A stretch of DNA of 39,422 bases, from the NCBI GenBank assembly GCA_022567555.1, contig JADFGT010000015.1:1-39422 (forward strand), written 5' to 3'. Made by a program: the position numbers and the translations under genes. This DNA is from Armatimonadota bacterium. GTDB taxonomy: Bacteria; Armatimonadota; Fimbriimonadia; Fimbriimonadales; ATM1. The notes under the pieces are model-generated. The model was not told the DNA's origin and did no database searches. It worked only from the letters and a program-made list of their open reading frames with translations. Positions 16,370-25,561 of the stretch are shown here, one piece after another. Each line of letters opens with the position of its first letter. Within the stretch, counting starts at the first letter, position 1.

Positions 16370-17575
16370 ATGAGCGCCATCGCGTTCGTGACCTTCGATG
16401 GATTCTATATAGCCTGCCTGGTCCGGTCCTGCCGGGGACCGGGCGGACAGCCGCTCGTGGTCCTGAAGGACCGGAGGGTGCTGGACTCTTGCGCCCAGGC
16501 CCGGAAATACGGCGTGCGGCCGGGCATCACCGCGCCGGAGGCCCGATACGCCGCCCGAGGCCACAGCCCTGCGCCCAGGTTCATAGAGTTCAAGGAGGAG
16601 GATTACGCGGCGCTCTCAAGGAGCTATCTGAACGTCTGCGCCGAATACGCTTCGGCGGTCGAACCGGTGTCGCCGCACTGCGCCTTCTTAGACCTCAGCC
16701 TGCTCCCCGGGGCGCGGCAGACGGCCCATCCCTTAGCCGCCGACATCTATCACGCGGTGCGCCTCTGCCCGCAGATCGGCATCGCAGGCAGCCGTCTGAC
16801 CGCCTGCCTGGCGGCGGAATGCACGCAGGGCCGGGCCACGGTCCTGCCGCCCGGAGGCGACGCCCGGTTCCTTGCGCCCCTGCCGATAGAAACCTTGTGG
16901 ACCGCCCGCCCCGAAATCTTGCGGCGGTTGCGGCACATGGGCTATCGCACGGTCGGCGCGGCGGCGTCCTTGCCCGCGCACCTGCTGAAAAAGCATTTCG
17001 GCGACGAAGGGCTCAGGGTTTCGCAATGGGCGAAAGGCATAGACCGCACACCGGTGCGCGCTCTCTACCCGCCGGACGAGGTCGCCTCGGCGCTCCAGTT
17101 TCCCCAGCCGGCGCGGCTTTCCCAAGAGATCGAGGCCGGACTGCGGCGCCTCGCCGAGCGCCTGAGCGCCGGGTTGAGGGCGCGCGACCGCCAGGCGTCC
17201 GAGATCGAACTGGAGGTCGGTTTTGAAGGCTCCCTTGCCCAAACGGCCCGCCGCTCTTTCACGCGCCCGATAGGCAGTTTCGGCGCGCTTCTTACCGGGC
17301 TGCGGCTCACCCTCAGAAAAATCCCGCTGGACGGCGACATTCAATCGCTAAGCGCAAGGCTGCACGAACTGCGCGGCCGGGAGGAAACACAGATGCGGAT
17401 TGCGGACACTTCACGGCAGGAAACCGACGGCAAAAAACAGTTTGAACACACTATGAAACGCCTAAAAGGTGCGTTTGGAGAAAACACGATTCGCAAGGCG
17501 GACGAGATACCGCTTCCTCGCCGCGTTGAGCTGCTGAAAACGTGGAGAGAGGCGACGGGGTGGATTGAAGTGTGA
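16370..17575 (+). CDS. imuB: ImuB-like Y-family DNA polymerase homologue, catalytic residues lost
   Basis: A 401-residue Y-family protein with palm, fingers, thumb (helix-hairpin-helix region LRRLRHMGYRTVGAAASLP) and little-finger domains in order. The first metal-binding motif, normally D.D.FY, reads TFDGFY (residues 8-13), with Thr in place of the first Asp. The second, normally S.DE..LD, reads SPHCAFLD (101-108), lacking both the Asp and the Glu. It should therefore not polymerise DNA, which is what is known for ImuB, a scaffold linking the DnaE2 polymerase to the clamp. AGAGGAGAG precedes ATG 16370. I see no obvious clamp-binding motif in the C-terminus (QETDGKKQFEHTMKRLK). dnaE2 follows after 45 bases. 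Confidence 0.82.
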   Translation: MSAIAFVTFDGFYIACLVRSCRGPGGQPLVVLKDRRVLDSCAQARKYGVRPGITAPEARYAARGHSPAPRFIEFKEEDYAALSRSYLNVCAEYASAVEPVSPHCAFLDLSLLPGARQTAHPLAADIYHAVRLCPQIGIAGSRLTACLAAECTQGRATVLPPGGDARFLAPLPIETLWTARPEILRRLRHMGYRTVGAAASLPAHLLKKHFGDEGLRVSQWAKGIDRTPVRALYPPDEVASALQFPQPARLSQEIEAGLRRLAERLSAGLRARDRQASEIELEVGFEGSLAQTARRSFTRPIGSFGALLTGLRLTLRKIPLDGDIQSLSARLHELRGREETQMRIADTSRQETDGKKQFEHTMKRLKGAFGENTIRKADEIPLPRRVELLKTWREATGWIEV

Positions 17576-17620
17576 AGTTTCGAGTAGGCGATCAACTACA
17601 AACTACAAACCATAAACGAC

Positions 17621-20600
17621 ATGACAATTCTTGCACACTGGAAAGAGACCGGAAAATGGTGGGAGGGCGAACCGGAGCGCGAGTTCCGCCGCTTTCTTGA
17701 CCAAAAGGGCGTTGTGCGCCAAATGGAACGCAAGCACGCCTGCATCGCGCAGGCAGCGCCGCATACGCCGCCCACCGCCGCCGACCTCGCCGATGCGGTG
17801 AGCGCCGACTATGAACTGCTTAAGCGCGGAGCGCGTATCGTTCGCGAAGAGACGGAAACATTCGCGGAGGGGGGGCAGAAAAACCGTGCCTCGCCGTTTG
17901 TGCCGCTTCACTGCGTTTCCGCCTGCTCCTTCGGTCGAAGCACGCTTTCGCCGGAGCGAATCGCGGCGCTCGCTTGTTCGCGCGGCATGAGGGCAGCCGC
18001 GCTCGCCGACCGCTTCTCCCTCGCCGCCGCCGCCGCTTTTGCCAGGGCGTGCGCCAAGGCGGGGATAAAACCGATCATAGGCGCTTCGGTGGAGATGGAA
18101 ACCGGGGGCGAACTGGTACTGCTTGTAAAAAGCCCGCGCGGATACAGCAATCTCTGCCGGCTGATCACCCGCTGCCACTTAGAGGAACCGCGTCTATTTC
18201 CGCTTTGCACTTGGGAACGTCTCGGCGTATGTGCGGAAGGCCTTATCTGTTTGACGGGGGGGCATAACGGACCAATCAATCTTTTACTGATGGGGGACAA
18301 ACACGAGGCGGCGCAATCGTTTATAAAACGTCTCTGCGGAGTGTTTGGAAATGAACACGTTTATGTTGAGATCGAGCGCTGCTTCGTTCCGTGGGAACTC
18401 TCGGTGAACAGGCGCCTCTTGTCGCTTGCAAAAGAATGCGAAGTTTGCGCGGTGGCCGGAGGGATTATCACCCATGCCGGCCGGGACGACTTCCCGAGCC
18501 AAGACGCGCTTCTTTGCGCCGAGACCCTCTGCACAGTGGAAGAGGTGATAGGCCGCAAGCCACACCGAGACAAATCCCAGCCGCAGGCCGAGCCGAGACC
18601 GTTGCGGTCTATGAACGCCGAGAGGTTCTTTCGCTCAGGCGAACAGTTTGAAAACCTGTTCTCGGACATGCCCGAACTTATCGTAAACAGCCGCGAAATA
18701 GCGGAGCGGATGCCGGACGACCCATTCCCCCCCCGGCCGCAGTTCCCCCGGTTCTACGATGAGCCCGAGGCGATCCTGCGATACGCGGTGATGAAGGGCG
18801 CTTCCGGCCGATACAAGCGCCTTACATCGAAGGCGGTCCAGCGAATCGAGGGGGAACTGGACCGCATCTGCGAACTCGGCTTCGCCAGCCACTTTCTTGC
18901 AATCTGGGAGGCGTGCCGCTGGGCGAAGCGCAAAGGGATTCTGTTCAGCGCGCGCGGCTCCGTGGTGGACAGCGCCGTGGCATATTGCCTCGGCCTTTCA
19001 CGAATTGACGCCATCGAGCATGACCTTCATTTCGATAGGTTTCTTCCCGAAGACGGCAGCAAGAGGCCGGACATTGACATTGATTTCGAAGCGGCGCGCC
19101 GCAATGAGGTGCGCGACTTCTTTGTGAAACGTTACGGCAAGGAGCACGTGGCCGGGATCGCCGCCATCTCCACTTTTAGGGGCCGAGGAATCGTGCGCAT
19201 GATCGGCAAGGCGCTCATGATTCCGGACGACGTCCTCGGCTGTTTAGCAAAACGCCTTCACGGATCAGTGACCGGAAACAACCTGGAAGCCGCCTTTTCC
19301 GCAAGGCCCGAACTGCGCGACAGCGGTGTGCCCATAGAGCGGTTCCGGCTCCTGTTCGACATCGCGCGCCGCATTGACGGCCTGCCGCGACAGATGGCGG
19401 CGCACGCCTCCGGCCTCATTCTTTCCGCGACGCCCATTTGCGAGACCGTGCCGCTTATGGAGTCCGGGCTCGACCGTTTTCCGATGATTCAGTGGGACAA
19501 ATACAGCGCAAAGCATTTCTTCGACAAGTTCGACATCCTTTGCCTACGAGGGCAGGACGTCCTGTCCGGCACGCAGTACGCAGTAAGAGAAAACCACCCG
19601 GATAAACTCAATTTCGACGTCGGAAGGATCGCGCTCGATGATAAAGAGGTTTACGCGGTCTTTCAGACCGGCGACCTGATAGGGATCCCTCAAAGCGCAT
19701 CGCCCGCGATGCGGCAGGCACACGTGCGCCTGCGCACGGAGAACCTGCACGACGCGAGTTTGGTGCAGGCCGGCATACGCCCCGGCGTCGGAGGCGCCGT
19801 GAAAATAAACGCGCTCATCCGCCGCCGCAGGGGTCTGGAAACATATGAATATCCCCATCCGTTGCTCGAAAAGATTCTCGGAAAATCGTACGGCATCATC
19901 GTTTTTCAAGAGCAAGTGGACCAACTCTTGCAGGAGTTCTGCGGCTACACAGCGGGCGAAGCGGAAGAGATTAGGGAAAACATTTACCGCCTGCGCGCGC
20001 ACGATTGGGGCCGCACGATTCACGAAACTGTCGTTTCGCGATGCCTTGAGCGCGGTTTCCCGTCCGACGTCGCAGAGCACGTGTTCGAACTCGTTTCCGG
20101 TTTTCGCGGCTATGGGTTTGCGCAGGGGCACGCGCTTGCGTTCGCGGATATCTCCATTCGTTGCGTTCATCTGCTGCAAACTTATCCGGCTGAATATTTC
20201 GCGGCCCTCCTTTCGGCACAGCCGGCCGGTTATTACGGCCCCGGAACCATCGCCAACGAGGCCCGCCTACGCGGTGTGCAAATCCTTCCGGCGGACGTGA
20301 ACGCCTCGGGCGAACAGTTCAGCGTGGAAAACGGAAACATCCGCGTCGGTCTGGCGCAACTTCACGGGCTTTCCCAAAGAACCATGCGGCGGGTAATCGA
20401 GCGTCGCGCGGAACGCCCGTATAAATCAATCTTCGACTTCTGCGAACGAGCGCGCCCGCCTGCGGACGAATTGGAGTTTCTTATTCTTTCCGGGGCGCTC
20501 GATTCGCTTCATTGCAACCGCCGCGCGCTTCTTTGGGCGATTCCCGACGCGTTGGACGCCGCGCACGCCGGAACGGGCGGGGGCAAACTTTTCCGAGAAC

Positions 20601-21100
20601 CTGTCGGCGGAACAGTTCCGGACAACGTCGCGGACTTCTCGGATTATGAAAAGGCGGTCCTCGATCGCGCGATGCTGGGGCTGGACGTTAGAACGCATCT
20701 GATTGCGTTTGAACGCAATACAATCCTGGAAGGGGGGGGGATCACCTGCGCCGAAGCGCCACGATTGAAACCGGGAACGAAGGCGATTGTGGTCGGGCTC
20801 GCGATGCGCCTGCGGTTTCCGCCGACCGCCTCCGGCCGGCGCATTGTCTTCTTCGACCTCGAAGATGAATCGGGGCTCTTGAACGTGACCTGCTTCGACG
20901 AAACGTACCGCCGGGACGGGCACGCCATCATCTGTTCCCCGTTCGTCACTCTTCGCGGAATCGCCCAAGACCGCGATGGGCACATAGCGTTTCTGGCAAA
21001 CCGCGTCTTCCCATACGCGCTGACCGTGGACAAAGAGAATGTGGCCGAAGAACGGGGCGCGGTCCACGCCGAAGACTTCCTCGATCGCCGGGGGCGGTAG
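17621..21100 (+). CDS. dnaE2: Error-prone DnaE2/ImuC-type DNA polymerase III alpha subunit with an N-terminal extension
   Basis: A 1159-residue C-family polymerase. Residues 1-92 are an extra module opening MTILAHWKETGKWWEGEPER that is not part of normal DnaE; it resembles the short GWW..EP.R.. module (DUF6504-like) usually found near or at the end of ImuB. The PHP domain starts near residue 93 (FVPLHCVSACSF), but its metal ligands are eroded (PLHCV for HLH.H, LADR for TDH). The polymerase site is intact: PDIDIDF near residue 484 and FDKFDILCL near 636. An OB-fold lies at about 1045-1135, and the long clamp/tau-binding tail of replicative DnaE is absent. This fits translesion synthesis with ImuB. 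No imuA is seen. Confidence 0.88.
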   Translation: MTILAHWKETGKWWEGEPEREFRRFLDQKGVVRQMERKHACIAQAAPHTPPTAADLADAVSADYELLKRGARIVREETETFAEGGQKNRASPFVPLHCVSACSFGRSTLSPERIAALACSRGMRAAALADRFSLAAAAAFARACAKAGIKPIIGASVEMETGGELVLLVKSPRGYSNLCRLITRCHLEEPRLFPLCTWERLGVCAEGLICLTGGHNGPINLLLMGDKHEAAQSFIKRLCGVFGNEHVYVEIERCFVPWELSVNRRLLSLAKECEVCAVAGGIITHAGRDDFPSQDALLCAETLCTVEEVIGRKPHRDKSQPQAEPRPLRSMNAERFFRSGEQFENLFSDMPELIVNSREIAERMPDDPFPPRPQFPRFYDEPEAILRYAVMKGASGRYKRLTSKAVQRIEGELDRICELGFASHFLAIWEACRWAKRKGILFSARGSVVDSAVAYCLGLSRIDAIEHDLHFDRFLPEDGSKRPDIDIDFEAARRNEVRDFFVKRYGKEHVAGIAAISTFRGRGIVRMIGKALMIPDDVLGCLAKRLHGSVTGNNLEAAFSARPELRDSGVPIERFRLLFDIARRIDGLPRQMAAHASGLILSATPICETVPLMESGLDRFPMIQWDKYSAKHFFDKFDILCLRGQDVLSGTQYAVRENHPDKLNFDVGRIALDDKEVYAVFQTGDLIGIPQSASPAMRQAHVRLRTENLHDASLVQAGIRPGVGGAVKINALIRRRRGLETYEYPHPLLEKILGKSYGIIVFQEQVDQLLQEFCGYTAGEAEEIRENIYRLRAHDWGRTIHETVVSRCLERGFPSDVAEHVFELVSGFRGYGFAQGHALAFADISIRCVHLLQTYPAEYFAALLSAQPAGYYGPGTIANEARLRGVQILPADVNASGEQFSVENGNIRVGLAQLHGLSQRTMRRVIERRAERPYKSIFDFCERARPPADELEFLILSGALDSLHCNRRALLWAIPDALDAAHAGTGGGKLFREPVGGTVPDNVADFSDYEKAVLDRAMLGLDVRTHLIAFERNTILEGGGITCAEAPRLKPGTKAIVVGLAMRLRFPPTASGRRIVFFDLEDESGLLNVTCFDETYRRDGHAIICSPFVTLRGIAQDRDGHIAFLANRVFPYALTVDKENVAEERGAVHAEDFLDRRGR

Positions 21101-21101
21101 G

Positions 21102-21159
21102 CCCGACACTCTTGTCGGGGCCTGAAACCTCCAACTCCGATGCGCGACAGGAGTGTCGC
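21102..21159. repeat. Pair of related hairpins in inverted orientation
   Basis: CCCGACA/TGTCGGG (21102-21108 and 21113-21119) forms one hairpin and GCGACA/TGTCGC (21144-21149 and 21154-21159) a second. Their centres read CGACACTCTTGTCG and, reversed, CGACACTCCTGTCG, so they are inverted copies of one unit. The element lies directly after the dnaE2 stop; the first hairpin may act as a weak terminator, but no T-tract follows. Confidence 0.6.
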
Positions 21160-21189
21160 ACCCACCAAGATGGAGATAGAATCCACGCA

Positions 21190-22161
21190 ATGTCCCAGAT
21201 GCTTGCGGAGATGCGGGAGCAGCCACGGCTGTTGAAGGAGCGCGCCGGGCCGCTCTTTGAGCAGGCCCGCGAGGCCGCTCCGAAGGAACGCCCCAGCCTC
21301 ATCCTCTTCGTCGCCAGAGGCAGCAGCGACAACGCCTGCCTCTATGCCCGCTACCTTTTCGAGGCAAGGCTCGGGGTCCCCGTGTCGCTTGCCGCGCCGA
21401 GCGTGATCACCCGCTACGGCTCCGATCTCCGGTTCCCTTCGCCGAGCCTCGTTATCGGCGTTTCGCAGTCTGCCGCCGCTCCGGACGTCGCCGAGTTCCT
21501 GGGCCACGCCCGCGAAAGGGGATGCCACACGCTTTCCGTCACGAACGCAGAAAAGGGCCCTGTGGCCGACGCCGCCGAGCACCGCATCTTTCTGGGCGCG
21601 GGAGCGGAAAAGGCGGTGGCCGCAACCAAAACGTTCACGCTCTCCCAACTCGCGCTTTACCAACTGGCGCGGGCCATGGGCGCGCCTTTGCCCGAGCCGG
21701 ACCTGGCGGAGGCCTCCGAGCGAGCCCTGTCAGACTCGGACGGCGATGCGTTCGCCGAAAAGATCGTCAAAGCCGACCTCTCCTTCACGCTGGGCCGCGG
21801 CTTCCATTTCGGCGTGGCCTACGAGGCGGCGCTCAAACTGATCGAATGCGCCTTGGTTCCGTGCAAGCCGTACAGCCTCGCCGATTTTGCGCACGGCCCA
21901 ATGGCGCTTGCCGGCCCGGCGTCCTGCGCGCTCCTGTTCGGCCTGGACCGCACCGACTCCACCGCCAAATCTGTGAAGCGGCGCCTTCGCTCGACAGGCG
22001 CTTCCCTCTTGCAAGCCCCGACGGAGACCTCGCTGCCCGAAGAGCTGAGGCCCATTCCGGCCGTGATCTTCGCCCAAAGAGTCGCCCACGCGGCCGCCAT
22101 GGGACGCGGGCTGGACCCGGACCGGCCCAGGCACCTGCACAAGGTTACGCGAACTTGGTGA
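21190..22161 (+). CDS. SIS-domain sugar-phosphate isomerase/deaminase-like protein (GlmS C-terminal type)
   Basis: A 323-residue protein from ATG 21190, which matches the family's usual opening (MSQMLAEMREQPRLLKE). It has two SIS domains: LILFVARGSSDNACLYARYL with a VIGVSQSAAAPDV loop, then SFTLGRGFHFGVAYEAALKL followed by CKPYSLADFAHGPMAL. These match the isomerase half of glucosamine-6-phosphate synthase; the glutaminase half is absent. Related stand-alone proteins are amino-sugar isomerases/deaminases (AgaS/NagB-II type) or frlB-like enzymes. Whether it makes or degrades an amino-sugar phosphate cannot be told here. A frame open back to 21112 runs through the hairpin pair and is not used. 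Confidence 0.85.
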   Translation: MSQMLAEMREQPRLLKERAGPLFEQAREAAPKERPSLILFVARGSSDNACLYARYLFEARLGVPVSLAAPSVITRYGSDLRFPSPSLVIGVSQSAAAPDVAEFLGHARERGCHTLSVTNAEKGPVADAAEHRIFLGAGAEKAVAATKTFTLSQLALYQLARAMGAPLPEPDLAEASERALSDSDGDAFAEKIVKADLSFTLGRGFHFGVAYEAALKLIECALVPCKPYSLADFAHGPMALAGPASCALLFGLDRTDSTAKSVKRRLRSTGASLLQAPTETSLPEELRPIPAVIFAQRVAHAAAMGRGLDPDRPRHLHKVTRTW

Positions 22162-22336
22162 ATCCTGGGTGCCGCCGTGGAGTAGAATGCCGCCGTCCAG
22201 AACGGACATGACGCAGTATGAAAACCGGTCGAAAACGGCTCGGAGGGCCGAGTGCAAGGTCGAACACCGCGCCCCGTCAATGCAATGATGAGAGCGCTCC
22301 GCGGCGGCGCGTACGCGGCTGGGAGCCACAGGTTTC
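22162..22336. other. Intergenic region upstream of the Doc-like gene
   Basis: About 175 bases without a gene I can support. A 40-codon frame from ATG 22218 ends in a TGA that overlaps the ATG of the Doc-like gene, but it has no ribosome site and an unlikely composition. No antitoxin of the usual Phd type is seen. Confidence 0.35.
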
Positions 22337-22780
22337 ATGATTCATTATCTTACGGTTCAGGACATCCTATGGATTAACGGCCAGGTCACCGATAAGGTGA
22401 ACCCGTTCAAATACGCGCAGTTGGAAGAGGGAACGTTTTTTCAATACGGTTACGGAAAGAGCGAGGACGTATTGGGACAGGCGGGCAATTTCCTACAAGG
22501 GTTCATTCGACTGCGACCTTTCAGCGAAGGCAACCGCGCTACCGCGTTGGTCAGCGCCCTCACATTTTTGGTGATCAACGGCTACGATGTCACTTTGGAA
22601 CCTGAAAAGGCAGCGGAGTGGGCAATGGACGTCGCAACGAAGCAAAGAACAGGCGCGGAAGCCATAAAGGAGATCGCAGTGCCGGGTGGGCGTCCCGTCG
22701 AACTGAAACCTGTTCTGAGAACCGAAGTGCGCGTCATAGTCGCCCGCTATAAGGACGCTATTGACAAGGTAGGCGACTAA
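22337..22780 (+). CDS. Doc-like (Fic-fold) protein with degenerate active-site motif
   Basis: A 147-residue protein with the layout of Doc toxins: MIHYLTVQDILWINGQVTD at the N-terminus and the active-site helix LRPFSEGNRATALVSALTFL at about residues 59-78. Active Fic/Doc enzymes have HPF..GN.R; here His is replaced by Arg and the GN.R spacing is broken (GNRAT). The catalytic His is essential for AMP or phosphate transfer in the family, so the protein is probably not a standard transferase. It may be a decayed toxin or a lineage-specific variant. Its last 4 bases overlap the convergent TolB-like gene. No Phd-type antitoxin precedes it. Confidence 0.7.
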   Translation: MIHYLTVQDILWINGQVTDKVNPFKYAQLEEGTFFQYGYGKSEDVLGQAGNFLQGFIRLRPFSEGNRATALVSALTFLVINGYDVTLEPEKAAEWAMDVATKQRTGAEAIKEIAVPGGRPVELKPVLRTEVRVIVARYKDAIDKVGD

Positions 22781-24069
22781 CCCCGCGGACTGAATCTCGG
22801 GCTCCTAAAACTGCCCTTTCCTTGCGTCAAGTTCTTCTCGCCCGTGCCGTCACGGTTCACCGTCCAGATGTCTCCGTCACGTACGAACGCCAGCGTTTGA
22901 CCGTCCGGCGACCAGCACGGTTCACGAACGCGCCCGCTCGCAACCTCGCGCGCCTCCACGATCCCGCCCTCCTTCAGCGGCGCCACGAGCAACCGGGACC
23001 GGTCCGGGTTCCATTCGCCGTCAACGGATTCCATCTGAACCAGGGCCACTTCGCTGCCGTCCGGCGATATCGCAGGCGAAACCACGGCTTCCTCCGCCTC
23101 GAATGTAAGGAAAATCGGGACGGCCGCGCGAACTCCCTCCCCGGAGAAGAACTTGTCCAAGTGCAGAACAATGACCGCGTTCACGAATGGCCGCTCTATC
23201 GTTCCGTCCGGGCGGATCATGTCTTCGGGGATCGCCGCCCGAATCGGATAACGGAAATTGCGAATCGCCACGACGGCCACCGGCTCTGTCGGGTGCATGG
23301 CAACATCAACTCTCTCACCCGCCCACGGCGCCGCCGGCCCTACGACTGCTGATGGGTCGGCAGGCAGATACTGGACCACGAGAGCCGACCCGCGCGCCGT
23401 CGCGTATATGCCGACGAAGTACCGGCCGGAACGGTCCAAGAACCCTTGCTCAAACGCGTCGCCCTCGAGTGCCGAAGCCAGTTCGTTCCATAACCGCGCA
23501 ATGATGTCGTGCTCTTGCTCCCCATCGTGCGAGTGGGTCACTTCGCCTTCGGCGCCGGCCAGCGGGTTCGGGTCGTTGCTGGGCGGAAAGACGCGGTGGA
23601 AGTCTCCCTTCGGGTAAGCGACCCCAAACACTTGCCCCTGGCTGACAATCAGCAGGCGTTCGCCGCCGGGACTGAACCACGGGTTGCGCCGGTCCGCGCC
23701 GTTCGGGGTCAACTGGTACGGATCGTTGTCCCGGTCCGGCAGCCAGTCGAATAACTGAAAGGACCCGTCCGATGCCCGATTGCTTATGAAGATCACCCGC
23801 TCGCCTTTGGGCTGATGCCAAACAAACTCCTTGTCTTCGGTTTCGCCGCCGCCTCCGGTGCGGCGGACCGCGCCGTCCGGCGCGATCGTCACCAGGCGCT
23901 CGACGCCCGAGTCCAACTCCATCAGGGCCGATATCATCCCCCGGCTATTCACCGGAGGAATCACGACCCACAGCCGGTCCTGAGGCCGGTTCAGAATCCA
24001 ATAGATGCCCGAACCGGCGGCAAGGACCAGCACAAGAAGGACGGCGGCACGGATGTTTACTCGACGCAC
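22777..24069 (-). CDS. Membrane-anchored TolB-like beta-propeller protein
   Basis: A 430-residue protein. Residues 8-26 are a single hydrophobic segment (AAVLLVLVLAAGSGIYWIL) without a lipobox, probably an uncleaved anchor with the rest in the periplasm. Several propeller blades of the TolB/WD40-like type are visible: KGERVIFISNRASDGSFQLF, PWFSPGGERLLIVSQGQVFG, AISPDGSEVALVQMES and PCWSPDGQTLAFVRDGDIW followed by TVNRDGTGEKNLTQG. Such propellers usually mediate protein-protein contacts. It is transcribed divergently from rarA with an 80-base spacer. Confidence 0.82.
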   Translation of the reverse strand: MRRVNIRAAVLLVLVLAAGSGIYWILNRPQDRLWVVIPPVNSRGMISALMELDSGVERLVTIAPDGAVRRTGGGGETEDKEFVWHQPKGERVIFISNRASDGSFQLFDWLPDRDNDPYQLTPNGADRRNPWFSPGGERLLIVSQGQVFGVAYPKGDFHRVFPPSNDPNPLAGAEGEVTHSHDGEQEHDIIARLWNELASALEGDAFEQGFLDRSGRYFVGIYATARGSALVVQYLPADPSAVVGPAAPWAGERVDVAMHPTEPVAVVAIRNFRYPIRAAIPEDMIRPDGTIERPFVNAVIVLHLDKFFSGEGVRAAVPIFLTFEAEEAVVSPAISPDGSEVALVQMESVDGEWNPDRSRLLVAPLKEGGIVEAREVASGRVREPCWSPDGQTLAFVRDGDIWTVNRDGTGEKNLTQGKGSFRSPRFSPRG

Positions 24070-24149
24070 GGCAGAGTTCCTCGCTCCTACTTACGTTACC
24101 CGCGCGGCGCGCGTGGCAGGCGCGGGGCACGCTGGTATCCTGCCCACGG

Positions 24150-25451
24150 ATGAGCCTGTTCGAGGAGCCCAAGATCGAGGAACGGGCTCCATTGGCCGCA
24201 AGAATGAGGCCTCGGAGCCTGGACGAGTTCGTCGGGCAGGAGCACCTTGTCGGGCCCGAGTCTCCCATTCGCAGGGCGGCCGAGGAGGGCGCCCTCGGCT
24301 CGGTCATCCTCTGGGGACCGGCCGGATGCGGCAAGACCACATTGGCCCGCATCTTCGCAACCTACGCCGGGGCGCATCTGGAGGAGGCCAGCGCCGTCAG
24401 TTGCGGCGTGGCCGACGTCAAGAAGGTCGCCGCCGCGGCCCGGCACCGGGCACAGGCCACTCTCCTCCTCCTGGATGAGATACATCACTTCACGCGGACG
24501 CAGCAGGACGCACTGCTTGCATTCGTGGAGGACGGCACCCTCACACTAATCGGCGCGACGACGGAGAACCCGACTTTCAGTCTTGCGGCTCCGCTCCTCT
24601 CCCGCTGCCGGGTTCTGGTTCTCAAGGCGCTGGCCGACGACGATATCCGGCAGATACTGCGCCGGGCCGCGCGGGAACTGAAAGTCGCCGTCACCGAAGA
24701 TGCCGAGGCGCACCTGACGCGATGGGCCAACGGCGACGCCCGCGTGGCCCTCAACGGTCTGGAACTCGCCGCCCAACTTGCGCACCCGGCGACGCGCATA
24801 GAACCGGAGCTGGTTTCTCAGGCGATGCAGCGCCCGATGACAAGATACGATGCGCGCGGCGACCAGCATTACGACATCATTTCCGCGTTCATCAAGTCGG
24901 TGCGGGGCAGCGACGTGGACGCCGCCCTTCATTATCTGGCGCGAATGGTCCTGGCCGGCGAGGACCCGCGCTTCATCGCCCGCCGCCTCGTCATCCTGGC
25001 GAGCGAAGACATAGGCAACGCCGCCCCGATGGGCCTGCTGATAGCGACGGCGGCCTTCCACGCGGTCGAACGAATCGGCTGGCCGGAGGGGCAAATCGTG
25101 CTCGCCCAAGCCACGGTCTTCCTGGCCGCTTCGCCCAAGTCGAACTCCGCGTATGAGGGGATCGGCCGCGCACTCGCCGACCTCAAACAGAAGCCCGCCC
25201 CGCCCGTCCCCGACCACCTGCGCGACCCGAGGTCGAAACTGTATGAGGAGCGCGGCGTGGCCCCCGATTCAGAGAGAACGGAAAGCCTGTATCCGCACGA
25301 GTTCGGCGGCTGGGTGGCCCAGAATTACTTGCCGGAGGGGCACGGGCTTTCCCTCCCCTATTACGTGCCTATTCCGAGCGGATACGAGACTAAGATGAAG
25401 GAGTTTCTGGAATCTTTGGGCCGGGCGCCGGGGGGAAGGGAAGCCGATTGA
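24150..25451 (+). CDS. rarA: Replication-associated recombination protein A (RarA/MgsA), AAA+ ATPase
   Basis: A 433-residue protein of normal RarA length. It opens with LAARMRPRSLDEFVGQEHLVG, a clamp-loader-like start. Walker A is GPAGCGKTT (about residues 56-64), Walker B is LLLLDEIHHF (about 107-116), followed by GATTENPTFSLAAPLLSRC with the sensor and arginine-finger region. The C-terminal MgsA domain carries DPRFIARRLVILASEDIGNA and the ending YPHEFGGWVAQNYLPEG. RarA acts at stalled replication forks. Its position near the imuB-dnaE2 unit is probably chance, since several unrelated genes intervene. Confidence 0.95.
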   Translation: MSLFEEPKIEERAPLAARMRPRSLDEFVGQEHLVGPESPIRRAAEEGALGSVILWGPAGCGKTTLARIFATYAGAHLEEASAVSCGVADVKKVAAAARHRAQATLLLLDEIHHFTRTQQDALLAFVEDGTLTLIGATTENPTFSLAAPLLSRCRVLVLKALADDDIRQILRRAARELKVAVTEDAEAHLTRWANGDARVALNGLELAAQLAHPATRIEPELVSQAMQRPMTRYDARGDQHYDIISAFIKSVRGSDVDAALHYLARMVLAGEDPRFIARRLVILASEDIGNAAPMGLLIATAAFHAVERIGWPEGQIVLAQATVFLAASPKSNSAYEGIGRALADLKQKPAPPVPDHLRDPRSKLYEERGVAPDSERTESLYPHEFGGWVAQNYLPEGHGLSLPYYVPIPSGYETKMKEFLESLGRAPGGREAD

Positions 25452-25561
25452 CGGTAGCCGATAGCCGCCTATAGATAACCACACAATGAACGAGGCCGCT
25501 TCCGATTCTCTGTATCCATGCCGGGCGTCCCCAGCGTGGCTTCAGCAGGCCCGGCCAGAAG

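Noticed and set aside
22218-22340. A 40-codon ORF ending in ATGA overlap with the Doc-like gene, as a possible antitoxin
   Set aside because: No ribosome site, no antitoxin-like features, and a stop at this place is easily met by chance.
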